Assembly: GCF_021191705.1 (NCBI RefSeq)
Contig: NZ_JAIWPU010000025.1
Span: 1-41,508, forward strand
Direction of reading: 5' to 3'
Origin: Proluteimonas flavola
GTDB lineage: Bacteria; Pseudomonadota; Gammaproteobacteria; Xanthomonadales; Xanthomonadaceae
DNA length: 41,508 nucleotides
The stretch's first letter is position 1; the number at the start of each line of letters is the position of its first letter. The notes beneath the pieces were generated by a model. It did no database searches and was not told the origin of the DNA. It saw only the letters and a list, made by a program, of their open reading frames with translations. Made by a program: the position numbers and the translations under genes. Shown here one piece after another: positions 26,151-35,193 of the stretch.

Positions 26151-26630
26151 ATGAAGATCGAGAAAGACCGCGTCGTCCGTTTCCATTACAGCGTCGCCGA
26201 AGCCGGCCAGGAGCCGGTGGAGACCTCGCGCGACCGCGAGCCGCTGGCCATCCTGTTCGGCCACGGCAACATCATCCCGGGCCTGGAAAAGGCGATGGAC
26301 GGCCGCGAAGCCGGCGAGACCTTCAAGGCCGACGTCACCGCGGCCGACGCCTACGGCGAGCGCCGTGACGGCATGAGCCAGCGCGTGCCCAAGAAGCACT
26401 TCGGCGATCAGAAGCTCAGCGTCGGCCAGCAGGTCGTGCTCAACACCAGCTTCGGCCCGCGCGCGGTGACGATCGAGAAGATCGGCATGAGCGTGGTCGA
26501 CGTGGACCTCAACCACCCGATGGCCGGCAAGGACCTGCAGTTCGACATCGAGATCGTCGAAGTGCGCGAAGCCTCGACCGAGGAAGTCGAGCACGGCCAC
26601 GTGCACGGCGATGGTGGTCACCACCACTGA
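26151..26630 (+). CDS. slyD: FKBP-type peptidyl-prolyl isomerase SlyD-like
   Basis: A 159-residue cytoplasmic prolyl isomerase/chaperone: FKBP domain split by an insert-in-flap (IF) chaperone domain. Start MKIEKDRVVRFHYSV and FGHGNIIPGLEKAMDGREAGETF are typical. The tail HGHVHGDGGHHH is His-rich and, as in SlyD, likely binds Ni2+/Zn2+. E. coli SlyD helps load nickel into hydrogenase; here the tail is shorter than in E. coli. Whether nickel enzymes exist is not visible in this window. A DUF418 gene follows at 57 bases. Confidence 0.93.
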   Translation: MKIEKDRVVRFHYSVAEAGQEPVETSRDREPLAILFGHGNIIPGLEKAMDGREAGETFKADVTAADAYGERRDGMSQRVPKKHFGDQKLSVGQQVVLNTSFGPRAVTIEKIGMSVVDVDLNHPMAGKDLQFDIEIVEVREASTEEVEHGHVHGDGGHHH

Positions 26631-26687
26631 GGAACCCGCGACGCCGGCATTGACGTCGGCGGCGCTCCACATCGCGAGGACCGCAGG

Positions 26688-27923
26688 ATGCAGACGCAGG
26701 CCGCGCTTGGACCGGTGCCCACCGGTCAGCGTTTCGAAGTGATGGACGTGCTGCGCGGCATCGCGCTGCTCGGCGTGTTCGCGATGAACATCGAATGGTT
26801 CAACCGGCCGATGCAGCAGATGGGCTCGGGCATTCCGGCCGATGCGACCGGGCTCGACCATGCGGTCGCGTGGGTCGTGCACGTGTTCGTCGCCGGCAAG
26901 TTCTGGACGATGTTCTCGTTGCTGTTCGGCATGGGCTTCGTGCTGATGAGCGGCCGGATCGCCGGCGCCGGGCTGTCGGTCGAACGCGTCTACCTGCGCC
27001 GGATGGCGGCGCTGCTGCTGTTCGGCGTGGCGCACATCGTGCTGCTGTGGCCGGGCGACATCCTGCATACCTATGCGATCGCCGGCGCCATCCTGGTGGC
27101 GATGCGCGCGGTCGCGCCGAAGTGGCAACTGGTCACCGGCCTGCTGCTGTACGCGGGCATCGTGGCCGTCTATCTGCTGTTCGCCGCGATGATGTTCGTG
27201 CTGCCCGAGGCCATGCTGGCCGACATGTCGGCGCCGCTGGCCGAGAGCGCCGCGCGCGCCGCGGCGGTCTATCCGGGCGGCGGCTTCGGCGCCGTGCTCG
27301 TGCAGCGCGTCAGCGACTACGCGCAGCTTGGCCTGATGGGCCAGACGATGATGGTGCCGATGGTGCTGGGCGTGTTCCTGGTCGGCAGCTGGCTGATGTC
27401 CGGCGGCTGGCTGCAGGCGCCGGCCGTGCATCGACGGTTCTGGTGGCGCCTGCTGGCGATCGCGTTGCCGACAGGCCTGCTGTTCACTGCGCTCGCGGTC
27501 GATGTCGGCACCTCGTTCACCCTGGGGGCGATGGATCCGCGCGGCATCCTGGCGCAGGGGCTGATGCTGTGCGGCGCGCTGCCGATGTCGCTGGCCTATG
27601 TCGCGCTGATCGTGCTCGCGTGGACCAGCGGCGCGGGCGGGCGCGTGCTCGGGGTGTTCGCGCCGGTCGGACGCATGGCGCTGACGCACTACCTCGGCCA
27701 GTCGCTGATCTGCTCGCTGCTGTTCTACGGCTATGGATTCGGCCTGTTCGGTGAACCGGGCCGTGCGGCGCAGACCGGCATCGTGCTGGGCGTCTTCGCG
27801 CTTCAGGTCGCGATCAGCCATGCGTGGCTGTCGCACCACGGCTATGGACCGATGGAATGGACCTGGCGCTGGCTGACCTACGGACGCCGTCCGGGTTGGC
27901 GGCGCATTCCCGTGCTGCCGTGA
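26688..27923 (+). CDS. DUF418-domain membrane protein
   Basis: A 411-residue polytopic membrane protein (about ten helices). It starts RFEVMDVLRGIALLGVFAMNIEWF, the typical 'RGxALLGI...NI' start of the family, and ends with the DUF418 region ALTHYLGQSLICSLLFYGYGFGLFG...GPMEWTWRWLTYGRRP. The family is related to acyltransferase-3-like membrane proteins and its role is not known. A GAGGA ribosome site precedes the ATG at 26688. The next gene begins 10 bases after the stop. Confidence 0.9.
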   Translation: MQTQAALGPVPTGQRFEVMDVLRGIALLGVFAMNIEWFNRPMQQMGSGIPADATGLDHAVAWVVHVFVAGKFWTMFSLLFGMGFVLMSGRIAGAGLSVERVYLRRMAALLLFGVAHIVLLWPGDILHTYAIAGAILVAMRAVAPKWQLVTGLLLYAGIVAVYLLFAAMMFVLPEAMLADMSAPLAESAARAAAVYPGGGFGAVLVQRVSDYAQLGLMGQTMMVPMVLGVFLVGSWLMSGGWLQAPAVHRRFWWRLLAIALPTGLLFTALAVDVGTSFTLGAMDPRGILAQGLMLCGALPMSLAYVALIVLAWTSGAGGRVLGVFAPVGRMALTHYLGQSLICSLLFYGYGFGLFGEPGRAAQTGIVLGVFALQVAISHAWLSHHGYGPMEWTWRWLTYGRRPGWRRIPVLP

Positions 27924-27933
27924 GGACGCCGGC

Positions 27934-29181
27934 TTGAACGCGCGGGGCGACGTGCTGATCGCCGGCGGCGGTGTCATCGGCCTCGCCAGCGGCATCGCGC
28001 TGCTGCAGGCCGGCCGCGGCGTGCGCGTGCTCGAGGCCGGTACCGCGGGCTGCGGCAGTTCGCACGGCAACTGCGGCACGATCACACCGAGCCACGCCGC
28101 GCCGCTGGCCGCGCCCGGCACGGTGGCCAAGGCGCTGCGCTGGATGCTGATGCCCGACGCGCCGTTCCGGGTGAGTCCGCGCGTCGACCCGGCGCTGTGG
28201 CGCTGGATGATCGGTTTCGCGCGCCACTGCAACCGGCCCGACTGGCTGCGCGCGATGCGTGCGCGCTCGACGATCCTCGAAGCCTCGCGGGCGGCGTTTC
28301 CCGACTGGCTGGACGCACTGGGCATCGACTGCGAATTCGAAGCCTCCGGCGTCGATTACGTCTACCGCGACCGCGCCGATTTCGACGCGTTCGAGGACGA
28401 GGCCACGCAGCTGCGCGCGCTGGGCGTCGACGTCGAACGCATCGAAGGGGCCGACTACCTGCGGCAGGAGCCGGCCCTGCGCGAAGGCGTGGTCGGCGCG
28501 ATCCGCTTTCCGGGCGATGCACGCCTGCGGCCCGACCGCTACGTCGCAGGCCTCGCGCGCGCATTCCGCGCGCTGGGCGGCGAGCTGGTCGAGCACTGCG
28601 AGGTGCGGTCGGTCGAGGAGAGCGGCGACGGCGTGCGGGTGGACACGGGCCAGGGCGTGTTCACCGGCCGCGACCTGCTGCTGGCGACCGGCGCCTGGTC
28701 GCCGCTGCTCGCACGGTCCCTGCGGATTCGGGTGCCGGTGCAGCCGGGCAAGGGCTACTCGATCACCTATGCGCGGCCGTCGATCGTGCCGCGGCATCCG
28801 ATGGTGCTGCACGAACGCAGCGTCTGCGTGACCGTCTGGGACAGCGGTTTCCGGCTCGGCAGCACGATGGAATTCTCCGGTTACGACCGCTCGCTCAACC
28901 GCGTGCGCCTCGACGCGCTGGAGCGCGCCGCGCGCGAATACCTGCACGAACCGGTCGGTCCGGTGCGCGAGGAGGAGTGGTACGGCTGGCGGCCGGTCAG
29001 CGTCGACGACGTGCCGATCCTCGGGCCCGCGCCCGGCCATCGTCACCTGTGGCTCGCGACCGGCCATGGCATGCTCGGGGTCAGCATGAGCGTGGCGACC
29101 GGACATCTGATGCGCGATCTGATCTGCGGCCGCGCGCCGCGTTTCGATCCCGCGCCCTACGCGCCGGCGCGGTTCGCATGA
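27934..29181 (+). CDS. DadA-like FAD-dependent oxidoreductase (D-amino-acid dehydrogenase family)
   Basis: A 415-residue flavoprotein. The Rossmann FAD motif GGGVIGLASG lies at residues 10-19 (VLIAGGGVIGLASGIALLQAGRGVRVLEA). The C-terminus has WYGWRPVSVDDVPILGPAP and LWLATGHGMLGVSMSVATGHLM, as in DadA and hydroxyproline-type D-amino-acid dehydrogenases. The start is TTG at 27934, nine bases after TGAGGA. Substrate is uncertain; D-amino acids or D-hydroxyproline are the best guesses. The stop overlaps the ATG of gorA (ATGA), coupling the two genes. Confidence 0.85.
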   Translation: MNARGDVLIAGGGVIGLASGIALLQAGRGVRVLEAGTAGCGSSHGNCGTITPSHAAPLAAPGTVAKALRWMLMPDAPFRVSPRVDPALWRWMIGFARHCNRPDWLRAMRARSTILEASRAAFPDWLDALGIDCEFEASGVDYVYRDRADFDAFEDEATQLRALGVDVERIEGADYLRQEPALREGVVGAIRFPGDARLRPDRYVAGLARAFRALGGELVEHCEVRSVEESGDGVRVDTGQGVFTGRDLLLATGAWSPLLARSLRIRVPVQPGKGYSITYARPSIVPRHPMVLHERSVCVTVWDSGFRLGSTMEFSGYDRSLNRVRLDALERAAREYLHEPVGPVREEEWYGWRPVSVDDVPILGPAPGHRHLWLATGHGMLGVSMSVATGHLMRDLICGRAPRFDPAPYAPARFA

Positions 29182-30566
29182 GCGCTGCGCCACACGACGA
29201 TTCCGCGCTGCTGCACTTCGACCTCATCGTCATCGGCGGCGGCTCCGGCGGCCTCGCCGCGGCGTTCCGCGCGGCCGAATACGGCAAGCGCGTCGCGGTG
29301 ATCGAACCGCAGCCGCTCGGCGGCACCTGCGTCAACGTCGGCTGCGTGCCGAAGAAGGCGATGTGGCTCGCGGCCGATCTGCGCCTGCGCATGGGACAGG
29401 CGGCGCGTTTCGGTTTCGACCTGCCGATGGACACGCAGGTCGCGTTCGACTGGCCGTCCTTCCTCACCGATCGCCAGCGCTACATCCACGGCATCCACGA
29501 CAGCTACCGCAAGCGGCTCGACCGCGACGGCATCCTCGTGCTGCCGTCGCGCGGGCGGCTGGCGGGGCCGGGCCGCGTCGAGTGCCAGGACGGCACCTGC
29601 CTGACCGCGCCACACATCGTGCTGGCCGCGGGCTCGCATCCGCAGCGCCCCGACATTCCGGGCGCGGCGCTGGGCACGGTGTCGGACGATTTCTTCGCCT
29701 GGTGCGGGGCGCCGCCGCGCGTGGCGATCATCGGTGGCGGCTATATCGCCATCGAACTCGCCGGCGTGCTGCAGGCCCTCGGCAGCCAAGTCGATGTGTT
29801 CGTGCGCGAGCAGCGCCTGCTGCGCCAGGCCGACGCCGAACTCGTCGCGCAGTTGCAGGAGAATTATTGCCAGCAGGGCATCGAGCTGGCGTTCGGCTAC
29901 GGGCTCAAGGCCCTGCATCGCGACGACGGCGGCCTGTGGCTCGAAGCCGAAGACGGCACGTCGCGCAAGGGCTATGACGAGGTAATGTTCGCGACCGGCC
30001 GTCGCCCCAATACCGGCGATCTCGGACTCGACACCGTCGGCATCACGCCCGACGCCGCCGGCGATATCCCGGTCGACGCGTGGCAGGCCACGCCTGCGCC
30101 GGGCGTGTACGCGGTCGGCGACATCTGCGGCTGCGGACCGGCGCTGACCCCGGTCGCGATCGCCGCGGCGCGTCGTCTGTGCGACCGCCTGTTCGGCGGC
30201 AGGGCGGATGCGAAGCTCGATGCCGACAACGTGCCGTCGGTGGTGTTCTCGCATCCGCCGCTGGCGATGGTCGGCCTGACCGAAGCGCAGGCGCGTGCGC
30301 AATACGGCGACGACGTGCACGTCTACCGCAGCAATTTCCGCCCGATGCGCGAGGCGCTGGCCGAATCGACCCAGCGCAGCCTGTTCAAGCTGGTCTGCAC
30401 CGGCGACGAACGCCGCGTGGTCGGCATCCATCTGCTCGGCGATGCGGCCGACGAGATCCTGCAGGGCTTCGCGGTCGCGCTCAAGCGCGGCATCACCCTC
30501 GAGGATCTGCACGACACGATCGCGATCCATCCCACCAGCGCCGAGGAAGTGGTGCTGATGCGCTGA
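29178..30566 (+). CDS. gorA: Glutathione-disulfide reductase
   Basis: A 462-residue pyridine-nucleotide disulfide reductase. FAD motif GGGSGGLAAAF at about 20-30; redox pair Cys51-Cys56 in GGTCVNVGCVPKK; NADP-binding site GGGYIAIELAGVL followed by VREQRLLR, whose Arg residues favour NADPH; C-terminal catalytic HPTSAEE (His451, Glu456). The combination is that of glutathione reductase rather than dihydrolipoamide dehydrogenase or mercuric reductase. It reduces GSSG with NADPH in the cytoplasm. Start ATG at 29178 overlaps the preceding stop. Confidence 0.92.
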   Translation: MSAAPHDDSALLHFDLIVIGGGSGGLAAAFRAAEYGKRVAVIEPQPLGGTCVNVGCVPKKAMWLAADLRLRMGQAARFGFDLPMDTQVAFDWPSFLTDRQRYIHGIHDSYRKRLDRDGILVLPSRGRLAGPGRVECQDGTCLTAPHIVLAAGSHPQRPDIPGAALGTVSDDFFAWCGAPPRVAIIGGGYIAIELAGVLQALGSQVDVFVREQRLLRQADAELVAQLQENYCQQGIELAFGYGLKALHRDDGGLWLEAEDGTSRKGYDEVMFATGRRPNTGDLGLDTVGITPDAAGDIPVDAWQATPAPGVYAVGDICGCGPALTPVAIAAARRLCDRLFGGRADAKLDADNVPSVVFSHPPLAMVGLTEAQARAQYGDDVHVYRSNFRPMREALAESTQRSLFKLVCTGDERRVVGIHLLGDAADEILQGFAVALKRGITLEDLHDTIAIHPTSAEEVVLMR

Positions 30567-30590
30567 GGGGGGTGCGGAATCCCGAAAGTT

Positions 30591-30642
30591 CGTCATTCCC
30601 GCTTGACCAGGCATCCGTCTGTTGAAAGCCGAGGAAATGACG
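30591..30642. repeat. Degenerate CGTCATTCC/GGAATGACG inverted repeat
   Basis: CGTCATT at 30591 and AATGACG at 30636 are the ends of an imperfect palindrome (CGTCATTCCCGCTT ... AAGCCGAGGAAATGACG). It resembles the CGTCATTCCCGC family of short repeats frequent in proteobacterial intergenic DNA, here much decayed. Confidence 0.4.
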
Positions 30643-30695
30643 TCGTACTGCAAGATTCTGCTTCGCGCGACCCCCACTCGCGACAGGCCGGCGCC

Positions 30696-30707
30696 TACAA
30701 TGCGCCG
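30696..30707 (+). promoter_or_regulatory. -10 box TACAAT adjacent to hutG start
   Basis: TACAAT (five of six) ends six bases before the ATG at 30708, and no ribosome site is present. Transcription would begin at or beside the A of the ATG. Confidence 0.4.
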
Positions 30708-31508
30708 ATGAGCGAGACCCCGATCTTCCAGCTCCATCGCGGCGATGCGCCGCTGTTGATCAGCGTTCCGCACAACGGCACGCGCGTGCCCGACGCGATC
30801 GCTTCGCGGCTGACCGATGAAGCGCGCCGGGTACCCGACACCGACTGGCACGTCGCCGACCTGTACGCGTTCGCGCGCGAGCTCGGCGCCTCGATGCTGG
30901 TGCCCACGCATTCGCGTTACGTCGTCGACCTCAACCGGTCAGAGGACGACGTCTCGCTGTATCCCGGCCAGAACACCACCGGCCTGTGCCCGGTGGTGCG
31001 TTTCGACGGCGGCCCGGTCTACCGGCCCGGCGAGGCGCCGTCGCCCGACGATGTCGCCGCGCGCGTCGAGACCTACTGGCGTCCCTACCACGCTGCGCTC
31101 GGTGACGAGATCGCGCGCCTGCGCGCCGCGCATGGCCGTGTGGTGCTGTGGGAAGCGCATTCGATCCGCGGCACGCTGCCGTTCCTGTTCGAAGGTCCGT
31201 TGCCCGATCTCAACCTGGGTACCGCCAGCGGCGCGAGCTGCAGCCCGGCGCTGGAAGCGTGCCTGACCGCGCAGCTGGCCGCGCAGTCGCAGTTCGGCCA
31301 CGTCGCCAACGGCCGTTTCAAGGGGGGGCATATCACCCGGCACTACGGGCAGCCGGAAGCCGGCGTCGAAGCCGTGCAGTTGGAAATCAGCCAGCGCTGC
31401 TACATGGACGAGGACACGTTCGCCTGGGACGCGGCGCGTGCAGGCCGGCTGCAGCCGCTGCTGCGCAGGCTGATCGAAGACGCCATCGGATACGCACGCA
31501 GCGCATGA
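30708..31508 (+). CDS. hutG: N-formylglutamate amidohydrolase (deformylase)
   Basis: A 266-residue protein of the N-formylglutamate amidohydrolase family, catalysing the last step of one histidine degradation route (N-formyl-L-glutamate to L-glutamate plus formate). Conserved segments: LISVPHNGTRVP, DTDWHVADLYAFARELGASMLVPTHSRYVVDLNR, VVLWEAHSIRGTLPFLFEGPLPDLNLGTASG and HYGQPEAGVEAVQLEISQRCYM. The ATG at 30708 is chosen because the longer frame contains a promoter and decayed repeat. No other hut gene is in the window, so its histidine role is by family only. Confidence 0.88.
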   Translation: MSETPIFQLHRGDAPLLISVPHNGTRVPDAIASRLTDEARRVPDTDWHVADLYAFARELGASMLVPTHSRYVVDLNRSEDDVSLYPGQNTTGLCPVVRFDGGPVYRPGEAPSPDDVAARVETYWRPYHAALGDEIARLRAAHGRVVLWEAHSIRGTLPFLFEGPLPDLNLGTASGASCSPALEACLTAQLAAQSQFGHVANGRFKGGHITRHYGQPEAGVEAVQLEISQRCYMDEDTFAWDAARAGRLQPLLRRLIEDAIGYARSA

Positions 31509-31613
31509 GCGGCCACGGGCGCCAGCGATGCCGAGCTGTTGCGTCCGTTCAAGCCGATATTGAAGTGGAGGCCCGGCCGCCCCGTCGAGACCAGCGGCCA
31601 GGCCTGACGGGAC

Positions 31614-32279
31614 TCAGCGCGGGGGTTTGACCGCGCGCAGCTCCCACAGCAGATACGGCGCGCGCGGCGTGTACGCGCGGCCGCGCATCCAGCGCAGCCA
31701 GCGCCGCAATGCGCGTGCGGCGAGCTTGCGCGGGCCGTGGTTCTGCGGCGAGCCGGGCAGGGCGCTGTAGGCCGCGCCGCGTTCGGTTCGGATCACCCGC
31801 ACGATCTCGAAGTGCCCGTGGAAGCCGTACATGCGGCCGTCGGGCGTTGGCCCGCAGAAGTACGCGTGGCTGTCGTCGGTGATGATGTTGACGTGGGTCG
31901 GATCGACGAAGGCATCGGTATGCGGAAACGCCGGGGTCAGCGCGTACAGCCGGCCGTCGTGCGCGAGCACGCGCCAGATCTCGTTCATCAGTTCGATGAA
32001 GGGAAAGCGCGTGCCACCGCCGGCATCGGGAAAGATCCGCGGTACGTGCTCGATGAAATCGTAGGCCGAGACCGAACCGAAGCTGCCGTCGGGGTAGGGG
32101 ATCGGCGCGACGACGAGATTCGCGGTGCGGTGTTCGTGCGCGACGTCGCCGTCGGGCGCGCGAATGTCGATGCCGCACAGCTGGGCGCGGCCGTAGGGAT
32201 TGCGCGGTGCGTCGCCGCAGCCGAGATCGAGGTGGCGGTCGGGTAATGGCATCGGGAGAGTCTGCCGTGCGACGCGCAT
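31614..32279 (-). CDS. SAM-dependent methyltransferase
   Basis: A 221-residue class I methyltransferase. The SAM-binding motif is HLDLGCGDAPRNPYG at about residues 16-30, followed by an acidic strand end GIDIRA. A motif LMNEIWRVLAHDGRLYALTPAFPHTDAFVDPTHVN fits small-molecule or sugar methyltransferases encoded near cell-surface genes. Substrate unknown. An internal ATG at 32252 (MPLPDRHLDLG) may be the true start. It follows the AEC transporter by 47 bases on the same strand. Confidence 0.85.
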   Translation of the reverse strand: MRVARQTLPMPLPDRHLDLGCGDAPRNPYGRAQLCGIDIRAPDGDVAHEHRTANLVVAPIPYPDGSFGSVSAYDFIEHVPRIFPDAGGGTRFPFIELMNEIWRVLAHDGRLYALTPAFPHTDAFVDPTHVNIITDDSHAYFCGPTPDGRMYGFHGHFEIVRVIRTERGAAYSALPGSPQNHGPRKLAARALRRWLRWMRGRAYTPRAPYLLWELRAVKPPR

Positions 32280-32283
32280 TCAG

Positions 32284-32302
32284 GCGTTACGGAAACGTTA
32301 CC
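32284..32302. promoter_or_regulatory. Direct repeat CGTTAC-N5-CGTTAC upstream of methyltransferase
   Basis: CGTTAC occurs twice with an 11-bp period, about one helical turn, just upstream of the methyltransferase start. It might be an operator or part of a promoter (GTAACG on the minus strand resembles a weak -10). No regulator can be named. Confidence 0.25.
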
Positions 32303-32326
32303 TGCGGACGGGCGGCGCCGTCCGGG

Positions 32327-33244
32327 TCAGGCCGGCCACCACACCGGCAACAGCAGTGCGAGCGGCACGGTGACGATCGCGAGCAGGGTCTGGAGCGTGA
32401 TCAGCGAGGCCATCAGCGGCGCATCGCCGCCCATCTGCCGCGCCATGATGTAGGCGTTCGATGCGGTCGGCAGCGCGGCGTAGAAGCAGGCGGCGCGGGT
32501 CACGTCTTCGTCGGCGTCGAGCAGGCGGCAGGTTGCGACGGCGAGCAGCGGCAGGGCCAGCAGTTTCAGCGTCGAGGTGATGCCGAGCGCCAGCGGGCGC
32601 GCCGACGACCAGTTGAAGTCGAGCCCGCCGCCGACGCAGACCAGGCCCAGCGCGAGCGACGCGCCGCCGACGATATCCAGCCCGTTGCCGAGCGGCGCCG
32701 GCACCGGCACGCCCGCGACATTCACCAGCGCGCCGGCGACGGTCGCGACGATGATCGGATTCTTCGCCAGCATCGTGGCGATGCGCGCGACGCTGACACG
32801 CGTGCCGCTCCACCACGCCAGTGCGACGACGGCGACCACGTTGACCACCGGCAGGCAGATCGCCAGCGCCAGCATCACCAGCGCAGCCGTGGCGTCCTCG
32901 AACAGCAAGGACGCGACGGCGAGCCCGAAATAGGTGCTCGGGCGCACGGCGCCCTGGATGATCGACGAGCGGCTCGGGTCGGGCAGGCGCGGGACGAGGC
33001 GCAGCGCGATCACCAGCAGCGCGACCATGGCCAGCGTCGGCAGCAGGGTTGCCGCGGTCAGGTCGCGCAGCGCGCCGCCGGTGAATTCCAGCCGCGCGGT
33101 GTTGATGAAGAGCAGCGCGGGAAACGCGACGTAGAACGAGAACCACTCGATCGCCGGAAAGAAGCCCTCCGGCGTCCAGCGGCTGCGACGCAGCCAGACA
33201 CCGAGCAGGACGATCAGCAGGACCGGGATGGTGTAGTCGAGCAT
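32327..33244 (-). CDS. AEC-family transporter
   Basis: A 305-residue membrane protein with about ten helices, of the auxin efflux carrier (AEC) family, whose bacterial members carry small organic anions such as malate. Supporting segments: LDYTIPVLLIVLLGVWLRR at the N-terminus, IIVATVAGALVNVAGVPVPAPLG (the central crossover region) and FYAALPTASNAYIMARQMGGD near the end, a typical AEC signature. It begins 59 bases after the parE stop on the same strand. Substrate and direction are unknown. Confidence 0.88.
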   Translation of the reverse strand: MLDYTIPVLLIVLLGVWLRRSRWTPEGFFPAIEWFSFYVAFPALLFINTARLEFTGGALRDLTAATLLPTLAMVALLVIALRLVPRLPDPSRSSIIQGAVRPSTYFGLAVASLLFEDATAALVMLALAICLPVVNVVAVVALAWWSGTRVSVARIATMLAKNPIIVATVAGALVNVAGVPVPAPLGNGLDIVGGASLALGLVCVGGGLDFNWSSARPLALGITSTLKLLALPLLAVATCRLLDADEDVTRAACFYAALPTASNAYIMARQMGGDAPLMASLITLQTLLAIVTVPLALLLPVWWPA

Positions 33245-33303
33245 CGGTCAGGCGTGGCGGCCGGGCGGGGCGGCGTGATCCGCCGCCACGGCACGGAGCG
33301 CCA

Positions 33304-35193
33304 TCAGACTTCCAGCGTGGCGAGGTCGCCCTTGGTTTCCAGCCACGCCTTGCGATCGCCGGCACGCTTCTTCGCCAGCAGCATGTCGACCAGCGAGCGC
33401 GTCTGCAGATCGTCGTCGATGGTCAGCTGCACCAGACGGCGCGTATCGGGATGGATCGCCGATTCGCGCAGCTGCGAGGGATTCATTTCGCCCAGACCCT
33501 TGAAGCGGGTGACGTTGACCTGGCCCTTGAGCTTTTCGCGCGCGATCTTTTCCAGCAGCAGGCGCTTTTCTTCCTCGTCGAGCGCATAGAACACCTGCTT
33601 GCCCACGTCGACGCGGAACAGCGGCGGCATCGCGACGAAGATGTTGCCGGCCGCCACCAGCGCCGGGAAATGGCGCAGGAACAGCGCGCACAGCAGCGTC
33701 GCGATGTGCAGGCCGTCGGAGTCGGCGTCGGCCAGGATCACGACCTTGCCGTAGCGCAGGCCTGAGATGTCCTCCTTGCCCGGATCGCAGCCGATCGCGA
33801 TCGCGAGGTTGTGCACTTCCTCCGATGCCAGCACCGAGGTGCTCGCGACTTCCCAGGTGTTGAGGATCTTGCCGCGCAGCGGGAGGATCGCCTGGAAATC
33901 CTTGTCGCGCGCCTGCTTGGCGCTGCCGCCGGCCGAGTCGCCCTCGACGAGGAACAGTTCGGTGCGCGAGAGGTCCTGGCTGATGCAGTCGGCCAGCTTG
34001 CCCGGCAGCGCCGGGCCCTGGGTGACCTTCTTGCGGACGATCTGCTTCTCGGTCTTGAGCCGCGCGCTGGCGCGGTCGATCGCGAGCTGGGCGATCTTCT
34101 CGCCCAGATCCGTGTGCTGGTTCAGCCACAGGCTGAAGGCGTCGTGCGCGGCGCCTTCGACGAAGCCCGCGGCCTGGCGCGACGACAGCCGCTCCTTGGT
34201 CTGGCCGGAGAACTGCGGGTCGGTCATCTTCATCGACAGCACGAAGGCGACGCGGTCCCAGACATCTTCCGGCGCCAGCTTGACGCCGCGCGGCAACAGA
34301 TTGCGGAAATCGCAGAACTCGCGCAGCGCGTCGGTGAAGCCGGTGCGCAGGCCGTTGACGTGGGTGCCGTGCTGCGCGGTCGGGATCAGGTTGACGTAGC
34401 TCTCCTGCACCAGCTCGCCCTCGACCACCCACGCGACCGCCCAGTCGACGGTCTCGGTGTCCTTCTTGAGCGCGCCGACGAACAGCTCCGGCGGCAGCAG
34501 TTCGCGCTCGGCCAGTTCGCCCTTGAGGTAATCGCGCAGGCCGTCCTCGAACAGCCACTGGTCGCGCTCGCCGGTGGCCTCATCCAGCAGCGTCACGGTC
34601 AGGCCCGGGCACAGCACGGCCTTGGCGCGCAACAGATGACGCAGGGCGCGCACGCTGAACTTCGGACTGTCGAAATACTTCGGGTCGGCCCAGAAGCGCA
34701 CGCGGGTGCCGGTGTTCTTCCTGCCGACCGTGCCGACCACTTCCAGCGGCGAGGCGCGGTCGCCATCGCGGAAGGTGATGCGGTGCTCGCTGCCGTCGCG
34801 CTTGATGTGCACTTCCACCAGCGTCGACAGCGCATTGACCACGCTGACGCCCACGCCGTGCAGGCCGCCGCTGAAGGTGTAGTTCTTGTTGCTGAACTTT
34901 CCGCCGGCGTGCAGGCGGGTGAGGATCAATTCGACGCCCGGAATCTTTTCCTCCGGATGGATGTCGACCGGCATGCCGCGGCCGTCGTCGGACACCTCGC
35001 AGCTGCCGTCCTTGAACAGGGTGACGGCGATCTCGCGGGCGTGTCCGGCCAACGCTTCGTCGACGGCGTTGTCGATGATTTCCTGCGCCAGATGGTTCGG
35101 GCGCGTGGTGTCGGTGTACATGCCGGGGCGGCGCTTGACCGGATCCAGGCCGGAGAGGACTTCGATGTCGGCGGCGTTGTAACGGGTGTTCAT
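33304..35193 (-). CDS. parE: DNA topoisomerase IV subunit B
   Basis: A 629-residue type IIA topoisomerase ATPase/Toprim subunit. GHKL ATPase: RPGMYTDTTRPNHLAQEIIDNAVDEALAGHA near the N-terminus and GGLHGVGVSVVNALS. Toprim: EGDSAGGSAKQARDKDFQAILPLRGKILN starting at Glu417 and DADSDGLHIATLL. The length (about 630) and QYT/IRPG details separate it from GyrB (about 805 residues). With ParC, not in the window, it unlinks daughter chromosomes. The start MNTRYNAADIEVLSGLDPVKRRP is the common ParE N-terminus. Confidence 0.96.
   Translation of the reverse strand: MNTRYNAADIEVLSGLDPVKRRPGMYTDTTRPNHLAQEIIDNAVDEALAGHAREIAVTLFKDGSCEVSDDGRGMPVDIHPEEKIPGVELILTRLHAGGKFSNKNYTFSGGLHGVGVSVVNALSTLVEVHIKRDGSEHRITFRDGDRASPLEVVGTVGRKNTGTRVRFWADPKYFDSPKFSVRALRHLLRAKAVLCPGLTVTLLDEATGERDQWLFEDGLRDYLKGELAERELLPPELFVGALKKDTETVDWAVAWVVEGELVQESYVNLIPTAQHGTHVNGLRTGFTDALREFCDFRNLLPRGVKLAPEDVWDRVAFVLSMKMTDPQFSGQTKERLSSRQAAGFVEGAAHDAFSLWLNQHTDLGEKIAQLAIDRASARLKTEKQIVRKKVTQGPALPGKLADCISQDLSRTELFLVEGDSAGGSAKQARDKDFQAILPLRGKILNTWEVASTSVLASEEVHNLAIAIGCDPGKEDISGLRYGKVVILADADSDGLHIATLLCALFLRHFPALVAAGNIFVAMPPLFRVDVGKQVFYALDEEEKRLLLEKIAREKLKGQVNVTRFKGLGEMNPSQLRESAIHPDTRRLVQLTIDDDLQTRSLVDMLLAKKRAGDRKAWLETKGDLATLEV

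Noticed and set aside
31509..31613. Search for a terminator between hutG and the methyltransferase
   Set aside because: No stem followed by a T run is visible on either strand.
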